64,000 nucleotides of DNA from Carnegiea gigantea (Eukaryota > Streptophyta > Magnoliopsida > Caryophyllales > Cactaceae): NCBI GenBank assembly GCA_029747015.1, contig JAKOGI010002720.1:26575-90574 (forward strand), given 5' to 3'. Below the pieces are notes generated by a model that saw nothing but the letters and a program-made list of their open reading frames with translations, was not told the origin of the DNA and did no database searches. A program made the translations under genes and the position numbers. Position 1 is the first letter of the stretch. Each line of letters begins with the position of its first letter. This document shows positions 35,825 to 47,939 of the stretch, in pieces.

Positions 35825-36110
35825 AACTTCTCCACTCAGTAAAAAAATTTTTGATTGTTACAAGTTCTTGAATCACCAGAAAAACGTAATCAAGAAATGG
35901 GTAAAAGAGACTGAGAAGCACGAAAAGATTAAAGGGAAAATTGAAGAAATAGAAGATTAATTTACAGAAACGGCAGATAACAGAGAAAGGGAAATCAAAA
36001 CATAAGTTACCTTCTGCTACCAAATGGATTGGCACGAGGGGCTTGGTGGAAGATGAAGAGGAGAGAGAAAATAGAAGGGATTTCTTAGGGGTGGTCAGCT
36101 AAATGCCACA
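35825..36110 (-). promoter_or_regulatory. PPR gene A leader, possible 5'-UTR intron
   Basis: Aligns with 57939-58214 in copy B up to the point where B carries a MITE. On the minus strand GCAGAAG/GTAACTT near 36010 looks like a splice donor, with possible acceptors near 35845. At the same place copy B reads GCGCAAGATAACGT, losing that GT. Intron and promoter are inferred, not shown. Confidence 0.35.
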
Positions 36111-36248
36111 TTTGCGGCTCTTTTGCTATCCACTGCGGTCTCGATCCACTTCTCCGCCCTCCCCATTTTATGCGTATCCAATAGCTCATGACTTCTGGAA
36201 GTTACCCGCCGCAAACGCACGTCCCATACACGACCTTTTGAAGAGTTA

Positions 36249-36564
36249 GGGCCTGGTTTTTAGTTGATAAATTGAGATTGGTAAAGCGGTATAGTTGTTT
36301 GAGGTAGATTGAAGTGGATTAAAAGTGATATTTTTATTAAAGTGGATTGAAGTTGGTTGAAGTGAGTTGAAGTTGGTTAAAATAGTGAGAATAAAATTTT
36401 GAACAGATGGGTTAAAGTTGGTTTAAGTAGGCTGAAATATGTTAAAGTTGGTTTAAGTTAGTATTTTTTATTGAAGTGGATTGAAGTTGGTTGAAATAGA
36501 TTAAACTGGATTAAAATAGGTTAAAATAGATAAATTGAAAAAGACCAATAAAAAGAACAGACCC
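36249..36564. mobile_element. Probable MITE with short internal repeats
   Basis: About 316 bp with imperfect terminal inverted repeats, GGGCCTGGTTTTTAGT on the left and, on the other strand, GGGTCTGTTCTTTTTA on the right. Inside are many diverged copies of a TTGAAGTTGGTT/GATTGAAGTGG motif. The family is uncertain, and no clear target duplication was found. Confidence 0.45.
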
Positions 36565-37002
36565 GTATATCATAGATTCAGATTCATAAATCTTAGATCA
36601 TGACATGAGCTGGAGGTATGAAACTAGCTCCGTTCTTTAAGGAAGACTATAAAAATAAGATGTAGGTTTATAAACGCGAGATTATGTGTAAAAAAATTAA
36701 GGTTCATCTAGTTAAAATAGAGTAATAGATATCGATGATGCGTTTTACTACTTAAGATCTTATGTACTTCATTATATGACATAATATATGTAACATTAAG
36801 CTAAAATTACACCACATAACTACAGAATGATAATTTTCTATACAACTCCGAGATGATAATGTAATTTGTAAGGTGAATTCAAGAATATTCATCTAAAGTA
36901 TAAGGTCATGTTCTTTTTTGCGATATGGAGCAATGGCTTACAATTGCAACTTACAGTTTGTAACAACTCATTACAGCTCTTCACAGTTTCTTATATTTTT
37001 AA
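36565..37002. repeat. Right part of locus duplication, copy A
   Basis: 36740-36905 aligns with 60955-61118 in copy B; shared strings include TTAAGCTAAAATTAC and GATAATGTAATTTG. No other homologous sequence was seen between this and the PPR leader apart from 36170-36230 (matching 59770-59845). No gene. Confidence 0.68.
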
Positions 37003-38056
37003 TTTTTTTTTTTTTAAACAAAGAGGCAAGGATGTGTATAAGGAAATCAAAATGCGGAAATTATAAGTATTCTAACCTAGGCATGTCCAAGTTTTACATC
37101 ATCACATAGCACCTCTCATTCTATTAATGAACATTTTGCCACTCTCCTTTGCTATGTCAAAATTACTTCTCTCAACATTTTGGTTATCTTCTTTTGTCTC
37201 TTTCAATTTAGGTATTATATACAGTAGTGGAAAAAATTAAGCAAACTTTTGCTCTCTCTTTCTGGTTGCCCTTAAACTGCAGAAGCCATTCCTTCCAGGT
37301 TTCTGATTTCTCCCATATCTGAATTTGTACGATACCAGAAAATACCATTGCACATGCTGTTAACTTCTGAACTTGCAAGTGAAAAATAGGTGGGAATATG
37401 GTTCAGAGGCTACACAGCAAAGCCTGCAATCTGGCTAACAGTCAAGTTCCATCTCAATCAGTCTTTCACAATTCACAAATGAGAAGTGTCTCTTGAAACA
37501 TAAGCCAAAGGATAAATGTGCATTTTGGGATTCTCAGCCTATGCCATTCAACAAGATAACGAAAGGGTTTATATGCTGCAGTTCTGAAAAATTCATCCCT
37601 AGATTTAGCTCTATAGATACACTTGGGATCAAACTTCCAAGTAGATCAAAACCCCTCTGTATCTTCTCTTTGGTTTTAAAGAGTTCCCTCCAGTATCAAC
37701 TTCTTTCAGGCTGACAATGCCATAACAATTTGCCTTTGAGATAGTAATGGTGGACCCATTTGATCTATTAAAAACTGAACTTTGGTTGCAATTTGCCGGA
37801 TCAACTTTGTAATCAAAGCTTGATTCCACTTGATGACATATTTTATACTTGTACCACCTTCAGACCTGGGTAAGCACATGGTAGACCATGATAACAGTGC
37901 AATTTTGCCATGTTCACTTGACAATCTCCAAATCAGCCTTACAAAAGAGTAGAAGATCATCAGCAAAGCTCGAAGAACATAATTGGGGATCTTTGAATCC
38001 GGGATGAAATTTAAATTCCTTTTGAATAGCAGCCACTTTTAGAGCTCGAATGAAAT
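37003..38056 (-). pseudogene. LINE (L1-type) retrotransposon relic
   Basis: On the minus strand, short pieces of an L1-type ORF2 are recognisable. The reverse transcriptase has the F-A-D-D-L-L-L-F active-site motif near 37940. A following block has M-C-L-P-R-S-E-G-G near 37860 and W-N-Q-A-L-I-T-K-L near 37825. The zf-RVT region has I-P-K-C-T-F-I-L-W-L near 37550. Frames are broken repeatedly. A run of T at 37003-37016 on the plus strand would be the poly(A) tail of a minus-strand element. The 5' part is cut by the Cassandra LTR at 38057. Confidence 0.75.
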
Positions 38057-38372
38057 TGTAACGCCCTGGCCTCCTTCCGGGCCGGTAGCACCCCGTCCCC
38101 ACCCGGGTTGCGGGTAGTCACCAGGAACGGTTCAAGGATCATTGACTAGTCCACAAATCACCACTGACCTTTATGGCATTCTTCGTCCTTGCTCACACGC
38201 TGCCGGGGAAACTTCCCATGAGATCACCCATCATAAGATTTCTCCACAGCAAGCATGTTTAACTGTGAAATTTTCTGGTGAAGTTGGTTTGGTTTGAAAG
38301 TGCTCCCTGCCCCTCCATGGGCTTACTGTTTGTATTTCCAACTGTTTGTTGCATCAAAGGCAGTGGCATGAC
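38057..38372 (-). mobile_element. Cassandra-type LTR carrying a 5S rRNA-derived sequence
   Basis: The block starts TGTAACGCCC on the plus strand, so on the minus strand it ends GGGCGTTACA, the usual Cassandra LTR end. On the minus strand, 38285-38205 follows the second half of plant 5S rRNA, including the internal promoter boxes. It has inserted into the LINE. GAAAT occurs at 38052-38056 and again at 38373-38377, a candidate duplication, though the right end lacks a perfect CA. No second LTR or internal region is visible, so it is probably a solo LTR. It does not encode protein. Confidence 0.72.
38205..38285 (-). promoter_or_regulatory. 5S-like internal Pol III promoter within the Cassandra LTR
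   Basis: The minus strand carries AGTTAAACATGC (38253-38264), corresponding to the 5S A box AGTTAAGCGTGC. It also carries GATGGGTGATCTCATGGGAAG (38212-38232, 21 nt region), corresponding to the C box around GATGGGTGACC. Substitutions in the A box suggest reduced activity. Confidence 0.72.
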
Positions 38373-38879
38373 GAAATTCATTCAAGACGTTTCCTGAATA
38401 TGACAATGGATTTGTCATTCGTGTGTTGTGGAAGTTTCATGGACGCAAGCATGTCCCATTAATAAACCAATAAGTGAAGGATTTAACCAATTATTAATTA
38501 ATCAGACATTATGGAAGCTAATGAGTACAATAGCAGTTATCAACCAAAATAGTCAAGGGGACATTGACCAAATAGAAAGGAGAGGAAGTCACTTTGTGAT
38601 GGAATGAGCATGTACAAGCAATTTATACAGCAAGACCTTCAGGAAGATGCGCGCCGGTTTAGTGGAATTAATGGATGATAGTCAGTCGAAGTTGCTTAAA
38701 AAAAATTAAGGCAGTGAAGTAGGACATAATTAAAATTGACAGACAAAGAATAGCTTTGGAATACGTAGAATATATATTACAGGGTTCATATTAGTGTGAA
38801 GTTTTATGGTGGAATAGACAACCTCTTTCAGACACACAATAATAGCAATTGCCATCAAAAAAAGAGCGGCGTAACATAT
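38373..38879. other. Intergenic, no gene recognised
   Basis: Sequence between the Cassandra LTR and the left edge of copy B. The first part may be the remaining 5' end of the LINE, but no domain is readable. Confidence 0.45.
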
Positions 38880-39062
38880 GTATGTTAGTCTGCAATACAG
38901 AACCTACAGGGTAGGAATTGGATACTCTTCCATTGCTCCAAGCAACTTTTCATCCACAAGCTGCTGATTATAATTTAGTCAAGCTCTATTTACCGAGCTA
39001 GGTTTCCTTAAACATGAAGCAATTACTATAAACTTATAAAGTGAAAAATGATACAAAAAAAA
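38880..39062. repeat. Left edge of locus duplication, copy B
   Basis: Matches 4323-4510 in copy A. The alignment ends at a run of A followed by the retroelement relic. Confidence 0.82.
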
Positions 39063-39179
39063 CTATAGGGCTCAGTACATTTGTTAATGGGTTGCGTTGT
39101 CTCCTAATTAGTGCTAAGTTTTATGTCTTCAGTCAGAATTATTATTTTCGAAAAGAACTCAAATTCCACCACTTAGATA

Positions 39180-39906
39180 GGCCTCAATAGCTAAGGCGAT
39201 CTCTGTGGCCGTTAGAGACTTATGCAGTAACAATTCATAACCATAGAATATTTTCATTTTCACCTTGGGTCGTAAATAAGCTTTACTTTCATTGTATAAC
39301 CTGTCACTTCATTCAATTTGGTCATAGAAAGACTCAATATTAACCCATTTAATATTAGGCTCAAAGAAATAAGGGTCAGGTTTACAAGAGTAGTCAAATG
39401 ACTCAGACACAATGGGTGGATGGATAGACTGAAATGGCAAGGAAGATAAATAGTAGGGATTTGGAATAATGCACTTTGAGAAAGTGGACTCAACTAAGGC
39501 CTTAGGAAAAGAAATCCCTATCGATTCATTCATTTGGTCGGCTCTACCAAGTACCTTTTCTCCCAAGTCATCCACTAAAGGATCCTCTAGTTCATCCTTA
39601 CTGTCAAAGAAGGAGGTATCATCATCATCTTGCCACCTAGGGATTTCTACATAGTAGTTCAAGGGTTCATCTTCCTCTCCTTGTACTAGATACTCAATCA
39701 TTTCATTATCCTTCTCCTCATTGCTCCTTAAATCATCAGCCACTCCAGCTTCTTCAATGGTCGTTGAACTCTCAACAAAATAGTTTGAAAACTACTCATC
39801 AATCATGATTGCATTAGCTAAACACCCAATTTGAGAATTTAATTCACGTTCTTGTTATCAAAGCTAGGTTTTGGTGTGGGTTCCAAGATAGGAGTCTCCC
39901 ATCTAG
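39180..39906 (-). pseudogene. Gag-like unknown protein, distal part
   Basis: Continues in phase from the proximal part at 51318-51704 across the Tekay-like insertion. It then shifts frame once near 39840 and stays open from 39743 to 39309, with recognisable acidic runs (W-Q-D-D-D-D, D-E-L-E-D-P). After one stop at 39309 the same frame runs on to about 39180. I do not recognise the family. Frame continuity over about 240 codons argues that it was once coding, probably in a retroelement. Confidence 0.5.
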
Positions 39907-42900
39907 CGTAATAACCCGACCCTAACACATATTTATTTATTTAAAGCATATTTATTTAATTAATTAATCATGTTTATTCATTTAATTTATCAAGTTTATG
40001 GATTTAATCACTCACGGTTATTTGTTTAACTAAATCATGTTCAGTAATTCAATTACCCTCAATTTATATATTTACCAAATTACCTTATGCCATTTAAATT
40101 TTTCGCATTCATTTATCGTATTTAATCATCCCGATTAGGGGATATTTCATTTGGATCCCATTTTGCAATTCAAGTTTCATTGTTCGTTAATTCAAGTTTC
40201 GTTGATTGATTAAATTTCAGGTGAATCGATATTAGGCCTCAATGATTATGATTGAGCATTAAGTTATTTTTCATAATGTCACAAAAATTTAACATTTAGC
40301 CATGCAAAAATATTTGGGCTCAAATTCATTAAGTTCGGTCCAATTCATTTGGGCGCGATTTGCGGCCCGATTCATTTTGGGTTAAAATTTTGGCCTGAAA
40401 ATTTTGATGTGATTAAATTAAGTTAATTACTATCATTTATTGCCTAATTTTAATTAGCAAAAAGATCTTTTGGAAGGATGAAATATCAGCCAAGGGTTAG
40501 AATTATCAAAATAAACACAAAACCACCCAAAAACTCCAGTCTCTCTCTCCTCTTTCTCTCTACCTCACGGCAGCAGGGCAGCCCTTTCTGGCTGTTTTTC
40601 GGCCAACCCTGGTGACCTCCGACCCCCCCCTCAACATCCTAGTGCCACAAGCCACCATCCTCCGTCATCAAAAACATTAAACATCACTACCATCTCTACT
40701 TTTTCCAAGCTCAAAGTGAGAAAACCCTAATCTTGATCTTGTTGATTTTGATTTTTATTTTAGTTTTGATTCTTGTTTTATGCTTGTGATCATTGATCAT
40801 GATATTTTGATTAGAAATAAGAGTTATTTTGGTGTTGATCATGGTAAAGTTGAGCTTGATTCATGCTAGGGTTTAGGGATGATCATGTTCATGCAAGCTT
40901 AAGTTAAAACCATGTTTATGGATTGATTTCCATTTGATTTTATAATATTTAGTTTTATTGATGATTTTGATGATGCTTTGGTGATTTGGAATGATTTCAA
41001 GTGAGGATTTATATAAAAAGAGAGGGAAAAGTCAAAACAATGAGGCTGGAAATTTCAGCAAAATAGGGCAGAGTTCACGATTAAATTGGTAATGATTGGC
41101 CCATTGAAAAATTATAATTTTTGGTGGATAGATAGTTCAGTGTGTTAGCTTTCAATGCCTCTGGAATAGCCTTAAGCCGAGATTTGTGGAAAACGTTATG
41201 GTCATTTTACCGAAACTGCGTAGAATAGACTAAAAACAGACACACTTGTATTTTAGCCCCATTTTGGGAACCCTATTATGGGAATATATTTTTGTATTAT
41301 AGATAAAAGTTTTTCGGGACTTCTTAATATTTTTATATTGGGATTTTAGGTCTCCATTGGAGGTCTAGAATGAAAGTGATGAATTTTTGAAGTGAACTGA
41401 CCTCCTTTGGTATAAATTGGACTGTTATTGTAATTTCTATGCAGCGTATACTTGGAGGAAAGTTTTGAAAATTTTATTGTAGATTGTCCATATTATTTTC
41501 AAATTTCCTATAAGATTTCATGAATTTTGGTTGAGTATTTTGAGTTTGTTAATTTTTAGAAGCATTTTAAATAATTGTATAAAGAGCAATAATAAAGATT
41601 AAGTGAGATTGATCATGCACTCATTTTGCATATTTTAGACCAAGTCATTTAAGGGGAAAATGATATTCATATTTAGCTTGATTAATGAGAAAAAAGAAGA
41701 CAAATATACAATTTGGGAGCTTGTTTATGAGTTTTGAATCATTTATGGATTTTACAAAAAAAATATCCCATTTAGTGAGCTTCTTCTATTGAGTTCAATG
41801 ACTCAGTTGAGGTGGAATTCTATATCTACCGGATTTATAAATGAAATATGAGAAGTGGAGAGAGTTGTGACTCAGAAACCATATTTATCAGATCAAGTTA
41901 TTGCAGTTTATGCTATTTTGAACCAAGATATATCTCTCTTGGCCTCAAACCTTTATTACTTACTCACTTTAGTATGTATCAAATGTGTTATCAAACTAAT
42001 TTAGTGTACTCGCTATTATCTTGAACCAAATTATATATCAGCAAATCTTAAAATTGTATCAGCAACCTATTTCAGAAAAGGCCACAACCACTCTCTCAAT
42101 TGTCACCATCAAGACCTTTTTCTTGGTAATCTCATTTATCTCATTGTGAACTATTTTACTTTCATTTACTTTGTATAAAATATAATTGCTTTCATTAATT
42201 CAGTTTTGTAGTTATATTAAAGTACTCACGTTATGTATACCATTTAATTACTCAGTTTCTGTTACACATACTTTTACTTACTTAATTATGTGAGTAAGGA
42301 TTATTTACTGACTACACATATTTACAATGACATTTATGAAACAGAGTTGAGGCCTAGTTATCGTTCCCGGTTATGCATAATTATTATCAAGTCAGAATAT
42401 ATTTTTCAAATCAGATGAGATTTATAAAACAACTAACTTTTATCAAGTCAGATGACATTTTTAAAGACTCAAGGTACGTCCATTGCCTGTATCTTTAAAA
42501 AGCACAACATATTTATCAAGTTACAACTCTTAATGAGTTTATCAATGAATCAGTTTATACAGTGATTTACCATTTAACTTGTGACGCCGTCAGTTATCAT
42601 CTATAGGGCGTCAGCCCATCATTTACCCGCACGGCTTCAGGCCAACTCTTGATCGGATTGGCAGGTGTACACCTATATATAGATCATATCATTGCAATGG
42701 GTTCACATCCAAATAATAATGAGCAATTCAGTTTCATATTACTTTCATTTCCATTGTTATTGCGAACTAAATGAGTTGTAAAAGCGGGTACCCATCAACA
42801 GTATTTCTATACTCATTTTACAATAAAAGAATACATGTACTGAGTTTTTGCTCATATTTTCGAATTGTTTTCATGTTTTTCATTTTAGGTGATGAAGTAT

Positions 42901-43256
42901 CACATGCTTCTCCATTTAGCAAGCCCTTTTGGAACTCGTCAGATGCTCACAGTAGATTCAGCATAGTATGAATGTTGGGATCGACCTCAGGGTCAAGTTG
43001 GGTATTTACTTGTGTAGTGTAGAGTGCGAGTTAGTATATGGTATGATTAAGCCGATTGTATTGAAGATTGAACTATTGTGGACTTTGGTCTTGAAGTGTT
43101 TCACTTTAATAGATATTGTGATTTGAACTTAATTTGCAAGATTAAATGGTTTTAGTGAGCCTTGTCCTTATCAGGACGGCAGTAGCGCCTTCTATCATTA
43201 AGTCTTTTGCTGCAGTTTTTCGTAAATTATATCACTAGCATTTTGGGGGCGTTACA
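39907..43256 (+). repeat. Left LTR of the Tekay-like element (3350 bp)
   Basis: Order within the LTR: AT-rich U3, a CT-rich and then GC-rich leader (40530-40690), a donor-like CTCAAAGTGAG at about 40713, long AT-rich sequence, an acceptor-like CATTTTAG/GTGATG near 42885, and the terminal GGGGGCGTTACA. The same order recurs in the right LTR. Confidence 0.9.
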
Positions 43257-46200
43257 GATTTGGTATCGGAGCTAAGGTTGTAAGGGCCACTGTGAGCTAT
43301 TAAGTATTTATAAGTTAGCTATCAAGGTGTGTATGAGTTATGTTGGACCCATTAAATGAGCTATTGCTTATAAGTTCATTTGTATGGGCATATATGGAGA
43401 AACCATTTTCATTTGGGTGACTTAATCATTTGGTAATATCCTGAGATTCAAGCATTAGTGAGGTGGAGTGTGGAACTATTTGGGTCACCTGTTAGTGAGG
43501 CATGCTCTCATTTATCTGGAAGTTATATTGTATGTTTCATTTCTCTTATTTGTTTAAATTTTTGTAATCGTGCACTCCGGGTGTGTGACCCATTGAGTTG
43601 TGAACTCCAGCGTGTGGCCGTTGAGTTATTGAAGTGCTTCTCTCCATTTCAGCTATCTATTGTAAGGATTTAAGCCTGAGTTTTAGTCAGTTTTTAGCCA
43701 GAACTCTGTCTGTTTTGCCCCAGGATTTGATAGTCTTATTGAGGTGTGCTAATATACCTGATTTTGGGTACAGTGATGGTTAAACCCGATGTGGGGATGC
43801 CATTTGCAACTTCTTAAGGGATTAATACAGTGTCAAGTTAGATGTAAACCTCTAGATGAGGAAATGCCTTGTGGGGCAATATCTTTGAGGTGAACCTGTA
43901 CAAGATGAACACTACAATGAGTGCTTATGTATGGTGATAACAATTAGTAGCTTAAGGTATGCTATTTGGCATTATATGTGTGGTACAAGTAAGATTAAGC
44001 CGCCATGTATAGGAATTACCTAATCTTGACACTAAGATTTTACATCAGCATTGCTCCCATTACTTGCTGTAATTGACTTATTTCTGGCCTAGTTACCTTG
44101 AATTGTTCAGAGGCATCATTTCTTTACTGTTAACACTCTCTTGAGTTATAATGGAGTGTTTATGGAAAATTTCATATGTCGTCTGTGGGGAGTTCTTTAA
44201 ACATATCTGAGCAACCTTTCTTATAGGCAATTCAAACCCTGACAATCACAGTTGTTTAATTCTCTATTTCCATAATGGAGCCTAGAATGACCCCCGGTGT
44301 GTATTATTGTGTGATTTACAGTTCTTCCTAAGCATATTTGGCTCATTCTACTAGCAGCTCAGTCATCACTATGTTCATATTTTTACTGTTACCTACTTGA
44401 GCTCCTTACTTCTATTTAGGCACTATTTATTTATTGCTTGCAAAGCCTTTGGTTGCTTCAGACCTAGTCATTGAGTGCCCTTTCAGTAATTAAATGTATC
44501 CATATTGCTTGTGTTTTTATAACACCGTAACGTCATGCTGGCATACTACTCTATGGCCGTGACTGCATGTCATTATTCAAGTTATTTTGGTAATCCTTTC
44601 TTTTCTGGTACAACCTAACTTGGTAATGATAAATAATGATTTGTGCTATTTTCATCTGCTAGTAGTTTTGAAGTTTATATGCCTACCCAACACTTCCATT
44701 TACTGCAAAATGTATTATTGATGGATGTCATCATGCTCAGTTATATGATTGACTCCTTCATCTTGATGTATTATCCTTTCAAACACCAGATGAATAATAT
44801 TTCCCTTCTGATAGTATTGACCCTTATCTTCGTCATTTTACTTACATATGAATACCGTATGACTTTTCAAAAGTCGCTTTGATAATCTGTTACATTTCTT
44901 CACCTTCATTACTTAATACTCCCTCTTAATTTTATAACATCGTCCATTTACTTTACTATCATGACCATCATGAATAAACTGTATGTCTTGTATATGTAGG
45001 ATATTTGTACGCCTTACCTCTTTCATTATGAATCTTCGTCCTTTTATTCATTCAGCTTACATGCGCGTCCTTTATAACCAATAAAGAAATATCTTTGTAA
45101 GAGTTCATGTTGTGATTACATCTCTTTACATTTTAGATTACCCCCCCGTCATTTCAATTTACTGAGACCAGTAGGCAGTTGAATGTTTATCTTTTATACA
45201 CATGCCTCTAGTAGTATTGCTAGAACCATATTCACTGGACATTCAATCCAATTTGATTGGCAGATTTGGTATCATTATAGGGTGAACTGACTGTGTACTT
45301 ACAGGACTAAGATGATTGGTAAGGATCTTAAGGTTAGCTTGAGAGTGGAGGATTGGCTAAACGTGCATTTCTACGGGCCGAGGGAAGAAAAGCCCTATTT
45401 ATCCCCCCAATTACATTGTGCAAGCAAGTGAATTATCATGTCACTAATGCATTGAATATTAGTGATTTGTCAATTACACTCGGTATATCCATATCCATAT
45501 TTATAGTTGGTGGATTTAGAGATGTTTCACCTGCGGACTTTCAGGACTGTTTTTCCCTAAGAAACATTGATTTTCAGATCAACCTAGTTCAAGGTGCTCA
45601 ATCCATTTTCAACACCCCTATCATATGACCCCCAACAGAGTTCAAAGAATTAAAGATTCAGTGGATGAGTTGTAAAGGATTTATTTGACCAAGTGTATCA
45701 TCGTGGGGAGCCTCAGGTTTATACAAAGAAGAAAGACAGAATCTTATGGTTGTGTACTGTGTACAAAGAGTTGCACAAAATCACTATCAAAATAAGTCCC
45801 TATACCTTGAACAAATGATTTATGGAATTAACTGTCAGTAACAGAAGTCTTTTCTAGGAATGATTTGGGGTTTGGATATCACACCTAAACTATGCAACCA
45901 CAGTTTATCTTTTCCAAGAATACCCTTTTATAGTAATTCTTGAAATTGTTCGCTTGTCTCATCTTCAAAACTTGATACTATCCAATATTATTTAATCTTA
46001 CTTGCATTTCAACCCAATATTTCCTATTAGCATGATCTTCTATGTTTTTGCAAACCCATTGTTAAATGTGCAATATATTTTTCGTTCAATCTTATATGGT
46101 TGTCAACATTCCCGTGCTCTTGACCTTTACCATCTCTGTTTCATGATCTTGAGTTGTAGTTCATTTTGTTGAAAGGTGATTCCCTCATCTACCTTACATC

Positions 46201-47939
46201 TCATTTCTTCATAATAATACGCTCGTATAACTTGTTCTGAATTCATAATGTAACTCAACTCTCATTGGTGTGGGTGATTGCAATTGTCGTAATCCCCTTA
46301 CTCTCCTTATTTTAAACTTCAACTCCCACACATATATCTTACATGCTTATAAGTAAGCTCTAGCTTTTCTGTTCAATCTTATTACTGGACTTGAATTGGT
46401 TTCATATGAGCAAAGGCACGTTTTTAATGTCACTTGTTCAATCTATTTACTTAGCCATTATTAATTTGCTCGTTCAATCTATTGATCTATTTATTGCATT
46501 TTACTGGTTCAATCTATTGATCTATTAATGGTACTTGCAATTCTCACACCTATATCTTATTTCCTCATAAGTAAACTTCAGTAATCCTTATTTAATCTTA
46601 TTGCCGTACTTGACTTGGCTCCATATGAGCAAATACATGTTTCCGCTGCAGCCTATTCAATCAATTTATCTATTCATTAGACCTTGCTTGTTCAAGCTAT
46701 TTATTTATCCATTGTATCTTGTTTATCCAATCTATTTATCTATTCATTGTATTTTGTTTGGCAGCTCCCTTAATTGCATTTATCCTGTCAATGGTATCTA
46801 GAAAGTCACCCTGTTGGAACTCCTTTGCTGACCATCTTTTTTTAAAAAAAAAAAATCATCAGCTAAACTCAAAGGTAACTGAGCCATCTATCTTCTTGGA
46901 TCACTATGTATTGGATCATTTATAATCAATATTTATAAACCACAATTCTTGTGGTATTATATTTTAGAATTCATGACACACTTATGTTTATCTTTATTCT
47001 AACCCCCCATGTTAATCCCTCCGTTATAAATCTTTTCTACTCTCATTGTTCATTTCTTTTGTATGCAATGATTCGCTTGGCTAAGAATTTCATTACTCTC
47101 ATCCCTAACCATGGTCATTTCATTGCTCATTATCGACCAGGAGCAGATCCTTGAGTAGTCTGATGAGGGGAGGTTATGTAAGGCATTAGGAATATCAGAT
47201 GAGGATATTTTGATAAGGGCATAATCTCAAACACCATCTAATTATATTGGAGTGAGCCAGAAGAAATTTTAAGTACAAGGTCAGAGTTAACCCAAGTAAG
47301 CATTAAGAGGGGAAACTCAAGTACATGTTGAGGTGATATAAGGCTGACAAAAGAGTTGTGCTGGCAAACAAGAAAATAACCAAAGTCTCAGATGGGCTAT
47401 AAAGTATTTCAAACTGCTTTTCTAGTCGAGGTAGTAAGAAACCGTCTATCTAAGGACAATTAGGGATTAGTTATATGGGGCCTTATGATTCACAGAAAGG
47501 TTAAATCTTGTAACTTGTTGACTGCACCTACTAGTCGAACTTGAACACATATATAACGTGTTTTATAACTCGTAATAGCATCAGAGTACTTATCAGGGTA
47601 TATATAACAGTTTTCATTAGTAGACAAAGTGATGAACCAATAGTGAGCACCTCCTCACTAGTAACAAGGTTCTTTTCTGTCGAAAAGAATATCAGTTTTG
47701 AATCATAGTAATTGAGTTCATTGCGGCTATTGTATGAGAAGTATCCGGATCTACTACTGAAACATGGGATTAAGCAGTTATACAAAACGTAGACACCCTT
47801 AGTCGGAGTACATTGGGCAAATTATACCTCTTCAGAGGAAAGCAATGGGAACCAATGACCCATGTGTTTTTAAACGACATTGGATACATTTGGCAAGTGT
47901 CATAAGTTTCGAGGACGAAACTCTTTAAGAGGGGAAGGC
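43257..47939 (+). pseudogene. Internal region of the Tekay-like element with RT relic
   Basis: The PBS TGGTATCGGAGC lies at 43261-43272. Most of the region is unreadable. At about 45510-45830 the plus strand still shows the protease-RT linker and RT start of Ty3 pol: a D-V-S-P-A-D-F-Q block, then I-D-F-Q-I-N-L-V-Q-G-A-Q, then F-K-E-L-K, S-V-S-S-W-G-A and Y-K-E-L-H-K-I-T-I-K in shifting frames, each matching the family order. No YxDD, RNase H or integrase core could be found. The end carries the PPT. Confidence 0.68.

Noticed and set aside
38205..38285. 5S rRNA gene
   Set aside because: Only about 80 bp resemble 5S, with changes in the A box, and they lie inside an LTR. This is Cassandra, not an rRNA gene.
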